DNA of 64,000 nucleotides from an uncultured Christensenellaceae bacterium (GCA_910588155.1 CAJUPB010000001.1:124001-188000); one strand, 5' to 3'; positions 51,930 through 61,076 are shown, numbered from the stretch's first letter. The notes: generated by a model from the sequence alone, not told the origin. Numbers and translations are program-made.

Positions 51930-53150
51930 TCAAACACCATTTTCTTCCGAAATTTCGGAAAAATAATAATATTTGCCTTTATGCAAAACAGAAAGCACGC
52001 CGCTATCATATACAACGCCGTCGTATACGCCCAATTCGATTAAATCTCTATCATACAAAACAAAGCTGTTTTTCGTTTCGCACACAAATCCTTTTTCAAA
52101 CGGATAAATATTTTTAAAGCTTTCTGTCACATATTGAGATTCGAGAAGCGAAAAAATTCTGTTGCAAGACGTATCTATTATATAATTCCCGTAAACCCGT
52201 GCCCCGTAAACACTGACAAAAGACAAGCCCGTATCACGAAATTCCAAGTCATACAGTCTATATTTTCCGTTTATATCCAAAGCAAAAATATGTTTGTCGT
52301 AAAATCCGAATGTTCTTTGATTAAAAACAGCTTTAACATCGCCCTGTCTGTCTATAATCAAAAAATCACCGTCAAATTTGCTTTGAACCTGCGCGTAACC
52401 GTTTACGAATTGCGTAGCCGTGCGATATTGCGGTTCAATCATTACGCAATCGTTTAAAATATCGTAAAAACCGACACGCTCTTTCGAATCCTTGACTTTT
52501 GCAATGCCGTCGTTAATGCTTACCGCTCGAAACCCTCCAAACATAATCGGTTGCAGTTTCAAGTCGCAAAGCTCAAAATCGACAATCAAACAATTGTTTC
52601 CCGCCAAAGAAATATCGTATTTACTCAAAGGTACAGTTGAAATAAGTTTATCGCCGTCAAATACATAGGTATTCTTATCGTCATCTGCCAACACATTGTT
52701 TCCGTAAACAGTCAAGGAAAGATATTCTGCCGGTAACAGTACATTCCCGCACAAATCTTTCAGTCCTTTCAACCCGTTCTCGTAAAATACATATTTGTCA
52801 AAGCATAGTTCTTGCACGTCATTCGGCGACGCAAACTTATTCCCCAATCTGTCCATAAACAAATTTTTACCGTCAATCGAAGTCAACGCAAAACTGTTTT
52901 CAAAGAAACGCGCCGGCTTATCGAAACCGTCCTGAATAATAAGCTCGTATCCTTTAACGGAGACACTCGGCGGCACAGGCGGCGGAGCATCGTCGGGAGG
53001 CGGCAAATATATGAAAATATCTTCAATCACCTCTTGATAACCGTCAATCGACGCAAATAATTCGAGGTCTGTCACGCAAGCCTGAAAGCACAATGTGATA
53101 AAAACGGAAAAAGCAATTACCGCAATTTTTTTGCACGTTTTCATCTGCAA
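51930..53150 (-). CDS. WG-repeat-like exported protein
   Basis: 406 residues. N-terminal signal (KKIAVIAFSVFITLCFQAC) with a cysteine that may be lipidated, although the lipobox is not canonical. A proline-rich spacer (LPPPDDAPPPVPPSVS) follows, then beta-repeat sequence with GFYDILNDCVMIEPQYRTATQFVNGYAQV, which matches the WG (beta-propeller-like) repeat style. Probably surface-anchored. Overlaps the following peptidase gene by 10 bp. Function unknown. Confidence 0.7.
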   Translation of the reverse strand: MQMKTCKKIAVIAFSVFITLCFQACVTDLELFASIDGYQEVIEDIFIYLPPPDDAPPPVPPSVSVKGYELIIQDGFDKPARFFENSFALTSIDGKNLFMDRLGNKFASPNDVQELCFDKYVFYENGLKGLKDLCGNVLLPAEYLSLTVYGNNVLADDDKNTYVFDGDKLISTVPLSKYDISLAGNNCLIVDFELCDLKLQPIMFGGFRAVSINDGIAKVKDSKERVGFYDILNDCVMIEPQYRTATQFVNGYAQVQSKFDGDFLIIDRQGDVKAVFNQRTFGFYDKHIFALDINGKYRLYDLEFRDTGLSFVSVYGARVYGNYIIDTSCNRIFSLLESQYVTESFKNIYPFEKGFVCETKNSFVLYDRDLIELGVYDGVVYDSGVLSVLHKGKYYYFSEISEENGV

Positions 53151-53800
53151 TACTCAATCAGCGGCACGCTCGAATTCAGCGCTTGTTTTCTGCTCTTATA
53201 ATCCGGCAAAATTGTTTCCACCAATTCCCAGAAATTTTTTGAATGATTCAGCTCTTTTGTGTGACATAACTCGTGTACGAGAACATAGTCGATTATTTCG
53301 TACGGTAAAAGAATCAATCTCCAATTCAATCGCAACGCTCCGTTTGAACTGCAACTGCCCCATTTTGTTTTTGCATTCGATAAAAGCACAACGTCATACT
53401 TCGCATTCAATATTTTCGACAGTTCGACAACTCTTTGTATCAAATATTTTTCGGCGGCTTTTTTATATCCTCGCGCAATCATATTCCCAAAACCGCCGTC
53501 GAAATTTTTCGGCAAGTATATTTCGTCATCTGTTATTTTGATACGTTTGACGTCCGCATACTTTACGGTCAAATCCTTACCGCCGAATGGGAATCTTCGA
53601 AATTCGAGAACATCGGAAAAACGGTCTCGCATAGCTTTTCCGGTTTCCAATTTAGCGAGTATCCATTTAGTGTTTTCTTGCACAAAAGCATCGATTTGTG
53701 TTTTTGAAACACGCATAGGCGCTTTCACAAACACTTTCCCTTCCTTGACATCGATGCCTATTGTCTTTCGTTTACTGCGAGTCAAACCGTACTCAATCAT
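53141..53800 (-). CDS. YgjP-type zinc metallopeptidase
   Basis: 219 residues from the ATG at 53800 (MIEYGLTRSKRKT), preceded by GGAAAG; the frame is open further upstream inside the thioesterase gene. Zinc motif HELCHTKELNHSKNFW (H-E-x-x-H plus a downstream His) and WGSCSSNGALRLNWRLILLP are typical of the YgjP/M48-like family often found with HsdR loci but here with lipid genes. Cytosolic. Confidence 0.88.
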   Translation of the reverse strand: MIEYGLTRSKRKTIGIDVKEGKVFVKAPMRVSKTQIDAFVQENTKWILAKLETGKAMRDRFSDVLEFRRFPFGGKDLTVKYADVKRIKITDDEIYLPKNFDGGFGNMIARGYKKAAEKYLIQRVVELSKILNAKYDVVLLSNAKTKWGSCSSNGALRLNWRLILLPYEIIDYVLVHELCHTKELNHSKNFWELVETILPDYKSRKQALNSSVPLIEYCR

Positions 53801-54551
53801 TTTCTTTCCAATGTATTTCCGCTCTGAAAGACGCTTTATCGTCGCACTCCGCTCGCAAAAAAGAAATCGAATCGTCGTCACTCTTGAATACACGATAGCA
53901 ATCCCCGTATTTAAGTTCGCTTAAAAAATTTATATCGAATTCCTGTATTGTATGTTTTTTCAGCCAATCGACGGAAAAAGCATTTAACATTATATCTCCG
54001 TATCTGGCATTGTTCATATGTACGTTTCTGTCCAGTTCGCAAATATGCACTCTGTCAGACATAACACACTCGTATTGTCCGTCTTTGTCGCTCAATGTGC
54101 GATTGGCATTCTCAAACGGTTCCGTCGGGATATACTGCTCGTCCGAAAAATCAAACAAATTTGCGCAACGTCTTATCATATGGTTATTTACATCTATCAC
54201 AACCCATTTCGACGAACCGCTGATTATAACGTTTCCGTCTTTATCCGTAATATAGTAATCTCTTATTGCGTCCGCCACGTGCGGCTTTCGCGGAAACGTC
54301 GTTACCGTTATTTTTTCTCCGATTATCGGATAACGAAAAAATTTGACGCTTAAACGCGTAAGCACCCATATCAAACCACTTTTAAGCATTTTTTGAAAAC
54401 CTATGCCCAATGTTTCTGCGTGCTCGGTCGCCAAATCTTGAAAATACTGCAAAACCGCGCTCGGTTTCAGGCGTTCGCAGAAATCCACTTCGTCAACCGC
54501 AACCGAATATTCCATACTGCAAGACAGATACTTTTCACTCATATTTTTCAT
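53793..54551 (-). CDS. Acyl-ACP thioesterase
   Basis: 252 residues with two hotdog domains. Begins YSVAVDEVDFCERLKPSAVLQYF, then TRLSVKFFRYPIIGEKITV, and the second domain with HMNNARYGDIMLN, which carries the Asn-His type catalytic region of FatA/FatB-like enzymes. Releases fatty acids from ACP. TATAAT at 54563-54558 lies 6 nt before the ATG and TTGATT 17 nt upstream, so the transcript appears leaderless. Confidence 0.88.
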   Translation of the reverse strand: MKNMSEKYLSCSMEYSVAVDEVDFCERLKPSAVLQYFQDLATEHAETLGIGFQKMLKSGLIWVLTRLSVKFFRYPIIGEKITVTTFPRKPHVADAIRDYYITDKDGNVIISGSSKWVVIDVNNHMIRRCANLFDFSDEQYIPTEPFENANRTLSDKDGQYECVMSDRVHICELDRNVHMNNARYGDIMLNAFSVDWLKKHTIQEFDINFLSELKYGDCYRVFKSDDDSISFLRAECDDKASFRAEIHWKEND

Positions 54552-54660
54552 ATAACAATTATACTATACTTTTCGACAACAATCAATCGTTTTCTCTATT
54601 TAACGTAATAAAAAAATATATTTAGTTCGCAGTTTTTAGTCTACTTATCCGCATAATTCA

Positions 54661-54689
54661 TTGACAAAAATCCTTTTTAGTTATAAAAT
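54661..54689 (+). promoter_or_regulatory. Promoter of PadR-membrane fusion gene
   Basis: TTGACA (54661-54666), 17-nt spacer, TAAAAT (54684-54689), 27 nt before ATG 54717. Confidence 0.8.
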
Positions 54690-54716
54690 ATATGTATACG
54701 TTTTTCGGCGGTGTTT

Positions 54717-56411
54717 ATGGACAGTACCATACATAGCGACCTTATCAGAGGTCATATCGATACTATAATATTGAAAGCTCTCTATGACGGAGACAGATAC
54801 GGTTTTGATATTATAAAAGAAATCGAACAAAAAAGCAGTGGGCAATACATTTTGAAACAGCCCACTCTTTACAGTTGCCTTAAACGTTTGGAAGTTCAGG
54901 GTTTTATCAAATCCTATTGGGGGTCAAAGTCAAACGGCGGAAGGCGTAAGTATTACACTCTTACGGATATGGGCAGAGACTTGTTTATTAAAAATCAAAG
55001 CGAATGGGTCTATTCGCGCACCGTTATAGACAAACTCATATCGGACAGAGATTTCGACTTTGCTTCCGCAGTCCGAAGCGACGAAGAGCGCTTGCAAGAA
55101 CATAGCGCGACTTCGGAAAATCAATACGACGAGATTTCGGAAGAAACTTTCGAGCGTGAAGAAGATTTGCAAGAACAATCGAATGAATCGTCGGCAGATA
55201 CAATCGAAGAAGAAACGAACGACGAGTTTGACAAGCAAACACTCGAACGCGAAAACGATTATATCGAACAAAAAGAGCATTCCGCAAACAGAGATTATGT
55301 CGACACGACGGCAATAATGAATGAAATGCTGGAAATGCAAACCGACGGCAGCTATGCGGAAAAAGTCAGAAACGAACGCTACGAACCGACGGAATCACTC
55401 GACCCCGAAAGTTATTTTGCCGAAAGTTACTTCGACGATATTCCTGCGGCAAAAGCCGTCCCTGACGATGCTCCGCAGACAGACGACCTTATCCCCCGCT
55501 TTGTTACCCGCACATACAGCGAAGAAGCCGCGGATGATTATGAGGAAAACAACGATTCGGAATCCGCCGTATCGCAAGACGAAGAACCCAAGCGTCCGGA
55601 ATTTTACAGCTATGACAGCCACGTTCCGCAAGCCGACGAAAACGCGATAGTTATCAACAGAGAATACAAAAATATTCTTTGCGAATTGCGAGACAGCAAT
55701 ATAGTCGATAATTCCAATCGCAAAGCTTCGGACACTGCCGAAACGGCGTCTCCTGTTTCAAACGAAGAAACCGAAAATCTCGGCGATGATTCGGAAAGCG
55801 GCGACGAAAACAATCTCGGCGATACTGAAACCACGCACGAACTGCTTTCCAACGAAAACATTCGAATACGAAATTTCGAAAAACTCGAATCGGACGTAAA
55901 AGATTTGGGCGACGGCGTAAAAATACGCAATCACAGCAATAATGCCGCAAAAGAATACGCAAGTGCATACTATTTTTACTCAAACAAGCTTATGCTTTCG
56001 CATTATTTGGTATTATTCATTCTGATGCTTTTGGAAGTGAGCATAACCTTCTTTGCGATAAGGCTGGGAAGTCCGACGGTACAAAAAAACGCATTGCCGT
56101 TCTATATTATCGCAATAGTCGTGGCGCTTGCGTTCCCGCTAACCGCTTTTATCCTAAACCTTGTAAGTCCCGACAAGAAAAAACGTGTGACTTTCAATTT
56201 CCGAATATCGATGATATTCAGGTTCGTGGTTATGATTGAAGCATTGGTCTTAATTTATACGGTCAACATTATGATGGGTATGCCCCTCACATTCGGACCC
56301 GAATATTTGGTCACTCTACTTGTACCCGCAATTATGACGACAAACATTCCCGTCAGTGCCGTGATATTCAATTCACTTTATAAAAGCGGAAAATATCGTA
56401 TAGAAGAGTAA
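54717..56411 (+). CDS. PadR-type regulator fused to membrane domain
   Basis: 564 residues from ATG 54717 (GGCGGTG site). Residues about 1-105 are a PadR winged helix: RGHIDTIILKALYDGDRYGF, KQPTLYSCLKRLEVQGFIKS, GGRRKYYTLTDMGRD. A long acidic, low-complexity linker (about 110-420) rich in Glu, Asp, Ser and Asn follows. The last about 145 residues have four hydrophobic helices (LVLFILMLLEVSITFFAI, FYIIAIVVALAFPLTAFIL, MIFRFVVMIEALVLIYTV, LVTLLVPAIMTTNIPVSA). PadR proteins are normally 100-200 residue cytosolic repressors, so a membrane-tethered one-component regulator is implied. A bidirectional terminator follows. Confidence 0.82.
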   Translation: MDSTIHSDLIRGHIDTIILKALYDGDRYGFDIIKEIEQKSSGQYILKQPTLYSCLKRLEVQGFIKSYWGSKSNGGRRKYYTLTDMGRDLFIKNQSEWVYSRTVIDKLISDRDFDFASAVRSDEERLQEHSATSENQYDEISEETFEREEDLQEQSNESSADTIEEETNDEFDKQTLERENDYIEQKEHSANRDYVDTTAIMNEMLEMQTDGSYAEKVRNERYEPTESLDPESYFAESYFDDIPAAKAVPDDAPQTDDLIPRFVTRTYSEEAADDYEENNDSESAVSQDEEPKRPEFYSYDSHVPQADENAIVINREYKNILCELRDSNIVDNSNRKASDTAETASPVSNEETENLGDDSESGDENNLGDTETTHELLSNENIRIRNFEKLESDVKDLGDGVKIRNHSNNAAKEYASAYYFYSNKLMLSHYLVLFILMLLEVSITFFAIRLGSPTVQKNALPFYIIAIVVALAFPLTAFILNLVSPDKKKRVTFNFRISMIFRFVVMIEALVLIYTVNIMMGMPLTFGPEYLVTLLVPAIMTTNIPVSAVIFNSLYKSGKYRIEE

Positions 56412-56417
56412 ATTGCG

Positions 56418-56447
56418 AAGCTCGGTCGAAACTCGACCGAGCTTTTT
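56418..56447. terminator. Bidirectional terminator
   Basis: AAGCTCGGTCGA / TCGACCGAGCTT perfect stem, 3-nt loop, T run on the plus strand; serves the PadR-like gene and possibly the convergent TVP38 gene. Confidence 0.9.
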
Positions 56448-57384
56448 ATTTGTCTTTTTTTTCGTCGCTATTGTCAAGCGAGTGCATTTCGGCGATTTCC
56501 ATTTCCCCTACCGTTTTCCTCTTTCCGACCTTTCGCTTATTTGACATTATAATATCTTTAAGTTTATTCATTAACATAAATGCAACAAACGCGATACAGA
56601 AAAGCGAAATCCAAACAGGAATGCCCCAACCGCTGAAAGGTATTATGGAACCGCTGCCGAAGAAACTGTAAAAAGCAATCATTACCGGACGAGTCAGACA
56701 AGTAACGATTATAAAGTATCGGTAAGACATCGACGAAATGCCGGCGACGAGACACAGTATGTCGTCTGGAAAGCACGGAAAAAGCAACATAAGCGCAAAT
56801 GCGAAACGTCCTTTGTCGTTCAGCATCGCGGAGTATTTTTCGGTCTTCTCTTTCCCAATCATCCAAGTAACCAATTTTTTGCCGAACACTTTTCCCAAAA
56901 CAAAACATATAAACGAACCAATCAACGTTCCCGCCGTCGACAGAATAAAAGACCAAGTCGGTCCGTATATCGCAACCCCAATCAAAACGGTTACTATTGC
57001 GGGTATAGGCAAAACAACAACTTGAAAAACAGTAAGCAGCAAAAATACGATAACTCCCCATTGTCTCGTATCGAGTATCAGTTGTTTCAGAACTTCAAAA
57101 CTTGTTATTTTATCCAATACGCCCGTAACGTCCAGAGCCACATAACACGTCAAAATAAAAGCTGCCGTCGCCACGGCAAAAACCAACATTTTGTAAAGCG
57201 CCTCGAACTTCTTTCCGTTTATACAGGCAATACTCACACCCATAGTAGCAAACAGTGCAATCAATAATACCAAAATATACTTTGGCAAATGGCGCAGAAA
57301 GATGTAAGAAACTACCGACATAGCGATACAAAGCATCACCGTAATCAGTTTCGTTATCAATCTTTTAATGCCGTTTTTCTCCAC
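56446..57384 (-). CDS. TVP38/TMEM64 (DedA-like) membrane protein
   Basis: 312 residues, GTG start. About six membrane segments and the family core: PIPAIVTVLIGVAIYGPTW, GSFICFVLGKVFGKKLV, FPCFPDDILCLVAGIS. Members may move lipids across membranes; exact role unknown. TAAAAT (57396-57391) ends 6 nt before the GTG and there is no Shine-Dalgarno, again suggesting a leaderless mRNA. Charged C-terminal tail. Confidence 0.85.
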   Translation of the reverse strand: MEKNGIKRLITKLITVMLCIAMSVVSYIFLRHLPKYILVLLIALFATMGVSIACINGKKFEALYKMLVFAVATAAFILTCYVALDVTGVLDKITSFEVLKQLILDTRQWGVIVFLLLTVFQVVVLPIPAIVTVLIGVAIYGPTWSFILSTAGTLIGSFICFVLGKVFGKKLVTWMIGKEKTEKYSAMLNDKGRFAFALMLLFPCFPDDILCLVAGISSMSYRYFIIVTCLTRPVMIAFYSFFGSGSIIPFSGWGIPVWISLFCIAFVAFMLMNKLKDIIMSNKRKVGKRKTVGEMEIAEMHSLDNSDEKKDK

Positions 57385-57413
57385 ACATATATTTTATGCA
57401 AGGAAAAGTTTTA

Positions 57414-57857
57414 TTATAATGAACGGCACTTTTTAATTTCCGCACGAGCCATTTCATCGCAACGATTATTGTACAAATTGTCGCTGTGCCCTTTGACTTT
57501 GATAAAAGTCACATCGTGCTTTTCCACGGTCAAAAGCAGGTCGGTCCACAAGTCCTTGTTTTTTACGGGTTCTTTCTCTCCCGTTTTCCAACCGTTTGAT
57601 TCCCATTTGCGAACCCAACCTTTATTGAACGAATCCACGGCATATGCCGAATCGCTGTAAACCGTTACTTCGCATTTTTCTTTCAGACTTTTCAACCCCT
57701 GTATTATGGAAAAAAGCTCCATTCTGTTATTGGTGGTATAATCGAAATACCCGCTCAATTCTTTGATATGTCCTTTATAAATCAAAACTACGCCCCATCC
57801 GCCGACGCCCGGATTGCCGCTGCACGCTCCGTCGGTATACAAATCGACCTTCTTCAT
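57414..57857 (-). CDS. rnhA: Ribonuclease HI
   Basis: 147 residues. Catalytic acids in DLYTDGACSGNPGVGG, NRMELFSI, YSDSAYAVDS and a final Asp in CDEMAR. Degrades RNA in RNA-DNA hybrids. The stretch KGWVRKWESNGWKTGE is the basic handle found in RNase HI. Overlaps proC by 4 bp. Confidence 0.95.
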   Translation of the reverse strand: MKKVDLYTDGACSGNPGVGGWGVVLIYKGHIKELSGYFDYTTNNRMELFSIIQGLKSLKEKCEVTVYSDSAYAVDSFNKGWVRKWESNGWKTGEKEPVKNKDLWTDLLLTVEKHDVTFIKVKGHSDNLYNNRCDEMARAEIKKCRSL

Positions 57858-58678
57858 ATATTCTTTTCCAATTCCTCCGAACGCTTTTCGGACTTTGTTA
57901 TCGCCTGTTTGACTGCATTTTCGAAATCGGCTTTTTTCAAATAATTGACTCCCTCTATCGTGGTACCGCCTTTACTGCAAACCGAATCGACAAGTTCGCT
58001 TATGTCGCCGTCGTAATTTCTAACGTTTTCCAAACAGCCGTATAATGTGTCGAGAACAAGTTCTTTGGATACTTCTCTGCCAAATCCACAGGAAACGGCT
58101 TTTTGAATAAACGCATCGATGAACATAAAACAAAAAGCCGGACCGCTTCCCGAAATTCCCGTTACGGAATTCATAAAGCACTCATCCACCTTATACGCCC
58201 TGCCGAAAGCGCCGAGTATATTCAAAACCACTTCCTCTTCTTCTTCGCTTAACCCATCGCAACAATAAGCATTCACGGAACAACCGTATCTCGCATTCAA
58301 GTTCGGCATCACTCTGACAAACTTGTTCACAGCGCCCGAAATCATCGATTTAAGGCGTTTTAAGTTCACCCCTGCCATAATAGACATTACGATTTTATCA
58401 CCGAAATCTATGCCGTCCAAAGCCGTTTGCGCAGCTTGGGGCTTGACTGCCAACAATACTATTTCCGAAGCCGCAACAAGTTCCGAATTATCCGTATAAG
58501 TAGTTATTCGACGGCAATCGATATCGTCGAATTTTTCGTTGTCAGTATCCGATACGGACAACGATATTCGTATTCCGTTCTGTTTCATCAAATAAACAAC
58601 CGTTTCACTGACGAGCGCTCGCAAAATTGCTTTTGCCATATTTCCGCAACCTATTATGCCAAGCGAATATCTTTTCAT
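57854..58678 (-). CDS. proC: Pyrroline-5-carboxylate reductase
   Basis: 274 residues from the ATG at 58678, which follows GGAGG. N-terminal Rossmann motif LGIIGCGNMAKAIL, and the dimer domain signature VTGISGSGPAFCFMF with SKGGTTIEGV near the end. Last step of proline synthesis, NAD(P)H-dependent. The open frame continues upstream through the tRNA gene, but that extension is not coding. Confidence 0.95.
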   Translation of the reverse strand: MKRYSLGIIGCGNMAKAILRALVSETVVYLMKQNGIRISLSVSDTDNEKFDDIDCRRITTYTDNSELVAASEIVLLAVKPQAAQTALDGIDFGDKIVMSIMAGVNLKRLKSMISGAVNKFVRVMPNLNARYGCSVNAYCCDGLSEEEEEVVLNILGAFGRAYKVDECFMNSVTGISGSGPAFCFMFIDAFIQKAVSCGFGREVSKELVLDTLYGCLENVRNYDGDISELVDSVCSKGGTTIEGVNYLKKADFENAVKQAITKSEKRSEELEKNI

Positions 58679-58697
58679 ATATTGCCTCCGATTCGAT

Positions 58698-58737
58698 TTA
58701 AAAAACACGAACATCTGACATATCGACGTTCGTGTTT
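58698..58737 (-). terminator. Terminator of tRNA-Trp
   Basis: AAACACGAAC / GTTCGTGTTT stem (58703-58712 with 58728-58737) followed by T-rich sequence on the minus strand, just beyond the tRNA 3' end. Confidence 0.8.
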
Positions 58738-58742
58738 GTTTT

Positions 58743-58817
58743 TGGCAGGGGAGACGCGATTCGAACACGCAACCTACGGTTTTGGAGACCGCTACTCTAC
58801 CGTTGAGCCACTCCCCT
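58743..58817 (-). tRNA. tRNA-Trp (CCA anticodon)
   Basis: Acceptor stem AGGGGAG / CTCCCCT, D arm GCTC…GAGT, anticodon stem-loop GCGGT-CTCCAAA-ACCGT with anticodon CCA, T arm GCGTG-TTCGAAT-CGCGT. Discriminator G and the CCA end are encoded in DNA. Coordinates include CCA. Confidence 0.95.
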
Positions 58818-58828
58818 AAACAACAAAT

Positions 58829-58857
58829 ATTATACTAAAAAAAAAAATCAAAGTCAA
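58829..58857 (-). promoter_or_regulatory. Promoter of tRNA-Trp
   Basis: Minus strand TTGACT (58857-58852), 17-nt spacer containing an 11-T run, TATAAT (58834-58829); 11 nt before the tRNA 5' end. Confidence 0.85.
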
Positions 58858-58916
58858 CGGTTTTAAACGGCTTTCACAAAAAAGGAGTTTAATCATACTA
58901 TGATAATGAGGTTTAT

Positions 58917-59987
58917 ATGGAAATCAGTATCTGCATAATCGTCAAAGACGAAAAAGAAACTCTGGCTCGCTGTCTCGCCTGCGCAAAAAAAATTGCCGAC
59001 GAAATCATAGTTGCGGATACCGGTTCGACCGACGGCTCAAAAGAAATAGCAAAATCTTTTACCGATAAAGTATATGATTTCGTGTGGATTGACGATTTCT
59101 CCGCCGCAAGGAATTTTGCGTTTTCAAAGGCGAGCAAAGATTTTTTGATGTGGCTGGACGCAGACGACGTTCTTCCCGAAAAAAGCATCGAACATCTGCG
59201 ACTGTTGAAGCAGTCAGACCATATCGAAGCGGACATAATCTATATGCCGTATAATATTGCATTCGACGAAGACGACAATCCGACGTTTTCGTATTACAGA
59301 GAAAGAATAGTCAGACGCAGTGCAAACCCCGTATGGATAGAACCCGTTCACGAAGTAATCGACGTCAAAGGTCGTTCGATTTATCTGGACTCCGCCGTAG
59401 AACACAGAAAAACAAAGACAAATCCGTCGGGCAGAAACCTGAAAATAATGGAAAAACAGCTTGCTAACGGTAAAAAACTGTCACCCCGACTCCGTTTTTA
59501 TTATGCAAGAGAGCTTATGTACAACGGAAACAACGAAAAAGCCGTGATAGAGTTTAACGGTTTTTTAAACGACAAATCCGGCTGGGTCGAGAATAAAATT
59601 TGCGCGTGCAACGACCTTTCCGTCTGTTATGAGAAACTGAAAAACTACGAAAACGCTTTGAGTGCCGCATTCAAAGCATTCGGTTACGGCAGACCCAGAA
59701 GCAAAACTTTATGCAGAATCGGCGAGCTGTTTTTGAAAAGCGGTCGTTTGAGCGAAGCCGAATATTGGTATGAAGCGGCATTAAACTGCCGCAAAGAAAA
59801 AAATCTCGGCTTTGACGAAAGCGACTATGACGGATTTATTCCGTCCATTCAGCTTTGCGTAATTCACGACAAACTCGGAAACGCAGAGAAAGCCGAACAC
59901 TACAACGATATTGCGGGAAGTTTCAAGCCCCACTCTCCCGCTTATCTATACAACAAACAATATTTCGATAAAACAAAGCGAGGATAA
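58917..59987 (+). CDS. Family 2 glycosyltransferase with TPR-like C-terminus
   Basis: 356 residues. GT-A fold: ISICIIVKDEKETLARCL, VADTGSTDGSKEI, metal-binding MWLDADDVLPE. C-terminal half has helical repeats (KLSPRLRFYYARELMYNGN, NENALSAAFKAFGYG-like, LFLKSGRLSEAEYWYEAAL) of TPR type. The collagen-like protein starts 4 nt later, so this enzyme probably glycosylates the threonines of its repeats, as seen for BclA-type exosporium proteins. Confidence 0.9.
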   Translation: MEISICIIVKDEKETLARCLACAKKIADEIIVADTGSTDGSKEIAKSFTDKVYDFVWIDDFSAARNFAFSKASKDFLMWLDADDVLPEKSIEHLRLLKQSDHIEADIIYMPYNIAFDEDDNPTFSYYRERIVRRSANPVWIEPVHEVIDVKGRSIYLDSAVEHRKTKTNPSGRNLKIMEKQLANGKKLSPRLRFYYARELMYNGNNEKAVIEFNGFLNDKSGWVENKICACNDLSVCYEKLKNYENALSAAFKAFGYGRPRSKTLCRIGELFLKSGRLSEAEYWYEAALNCRKEKNLGFDESDYDGFIPSIQLCVIHDKLGNAEKAEHYNDIAGSFKPHSPAYLYNKQYFDKTKRG

Positions 59988-59991
59988 AACT

Positions 59992-60996
59992 ATGGCTTAC
60001 TTTTTTAACAGATGTAACAATTGCGGTTGCAGACCTTCCCACTGTCATCCGTGCCACTGTTGCCCCGTTGTTCCCACGGGACCTACGGGTCCGACGGGAG
60101 GCATAACGGGACCGACAGGCCCTACCGGCGCTACGGGACCTATGGGTCCTATCGGCCCTACCGGCGCAGTCGGTATGACAGGTCCCACCGGACCTACGGG
60201 CGCAGTCGGCGCTACGGGTATGAACGGCGCAACCGGCGCTACGGGTCCTATCGGACCTGCGGGCGCGACAGGCGCAAACGGCATAACCGGACCTACGGGC
60301 GCTACGGGTCCCATCGGACCCACCGGACCTACCGGCGTTGCGGGCGCTACGGGTATGAACGGCGTTACGGGCGCAACAGGTCCAATCGGTCCTACGGGCG
60401 CGACAGGTGCTACGGGTGCAGTCGGACCCGCCGGCGCCGTCGGACCCACGGGTGCGGCAGGTGCGGTCGGCGCAACAGGTGCTACGGGTGCAGTCGGTGC
60501 GACGGGTCCCACGGGAGCCACGGGTGCAAACGGTCTCATAGGTCCCACGGGTGCTACGGGCGCAGACGGTGCGACGGGACCCACAGGCGCGACGGGAGCC
60601 ACGGGCGCAGACGGCACAACCGGTCCGACAGGGCCCATAGGAGCAACAGGCCCCACGGGTGCAATAGGCGAAATAGGTCCGACGGGCGCTACCGGCGCGG
60701 ACGGCGCAACAGGTCCCACCGGTGCTACGGGAGCTACGGGTGCCGACGGCGTAACCGGTCCGACAGGCGCAGACGGCGAGATAGGTCCCACCGGACCTAC
60801 GGGCGCGGACGGCGCGACGGGACCCACAGGTGCAACAGGACCCACGGGTCCGACGGGCGCTACCGGTGCGACAGGTCCCGAAGGCACGATAAATGCAGCC
60901 GCTCCCGTAAGCAACGCCGCCGATGCAACGGACGTCGTAACCCAATTCAACGCGCTTCTTGCAAGCTTGCGAGCAGCCGGTATCCTTCAACAGTAA
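59992..60996 (+). CDS. Collagen-like (G-P-T repeat) surface protein
   Basis: 334 residues. The N-terminus holds seven cysteines and three histidines within 24 residues (NRCNNCGCRPSHCHPCHCC). About 90 G-x-y triplets follow, mostly GPT, GAT, GPI, with threonine as probable sugar site. A short C-terminal domain closes the protein (…ADATDVVTQFNALLASLRA…). There is no signal peptide. The pattern is that of BclA-like exosporium or spore-coat filaments of Firmicutes; trimerization follows from the family. The Cys-rich head may cross-link or bind metal. Confidence 0.9.
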   Translation: MAYFFNRCNNCGCRPSHCHPCHCCPVVPTGPTGPTGGITGPTGPTGATGPMGPIGPTGAVGMTGPTGPTGAVGATGMNGATGATGPIGPAGATGANGITGPTGATGPIGPTGPTGVAGATGMNGVTGATGPIGPTGATGATGAVGPAGAVGPTGAAGAVGATGATGAVGATGPTGATGANGLIGPTGATGADGATGPTGATGATGADGTTGPTGPIGATGPTGAIGEIGPTGATGADGATGPTGATGATGADGVTGPTGADGEIGPTGPTGADGATGPTGATGPTGPTGATGATGPEGTINAAAPVSNAADATDVVTQFNALLASLRAAGILQQ

Positions 60997-61076
60997 CTCG
61001 GTTTGATTCCGACTGTTACACCTTAATATCGTGATAACCGAAATATTCGCAGTGCGTCGATGAAATAATACAAAAC

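Noticed and set aside
58679..58768. Longer ProC N-terminus
   Set aside because: The extension runs through the tRNA-Trp gene and its terminator; the ATG at 58678 has a GGAGG site and starts at the Rossmann motif.
59923..60990. Long minus-strand and alternate-frame ORFs across the collagen-like gene
   Set aside because: They are shadows of the GC-rich triplet repeat; low-complexity Arg/Cys/Gly or Pro/Val/Ala products without start signals.
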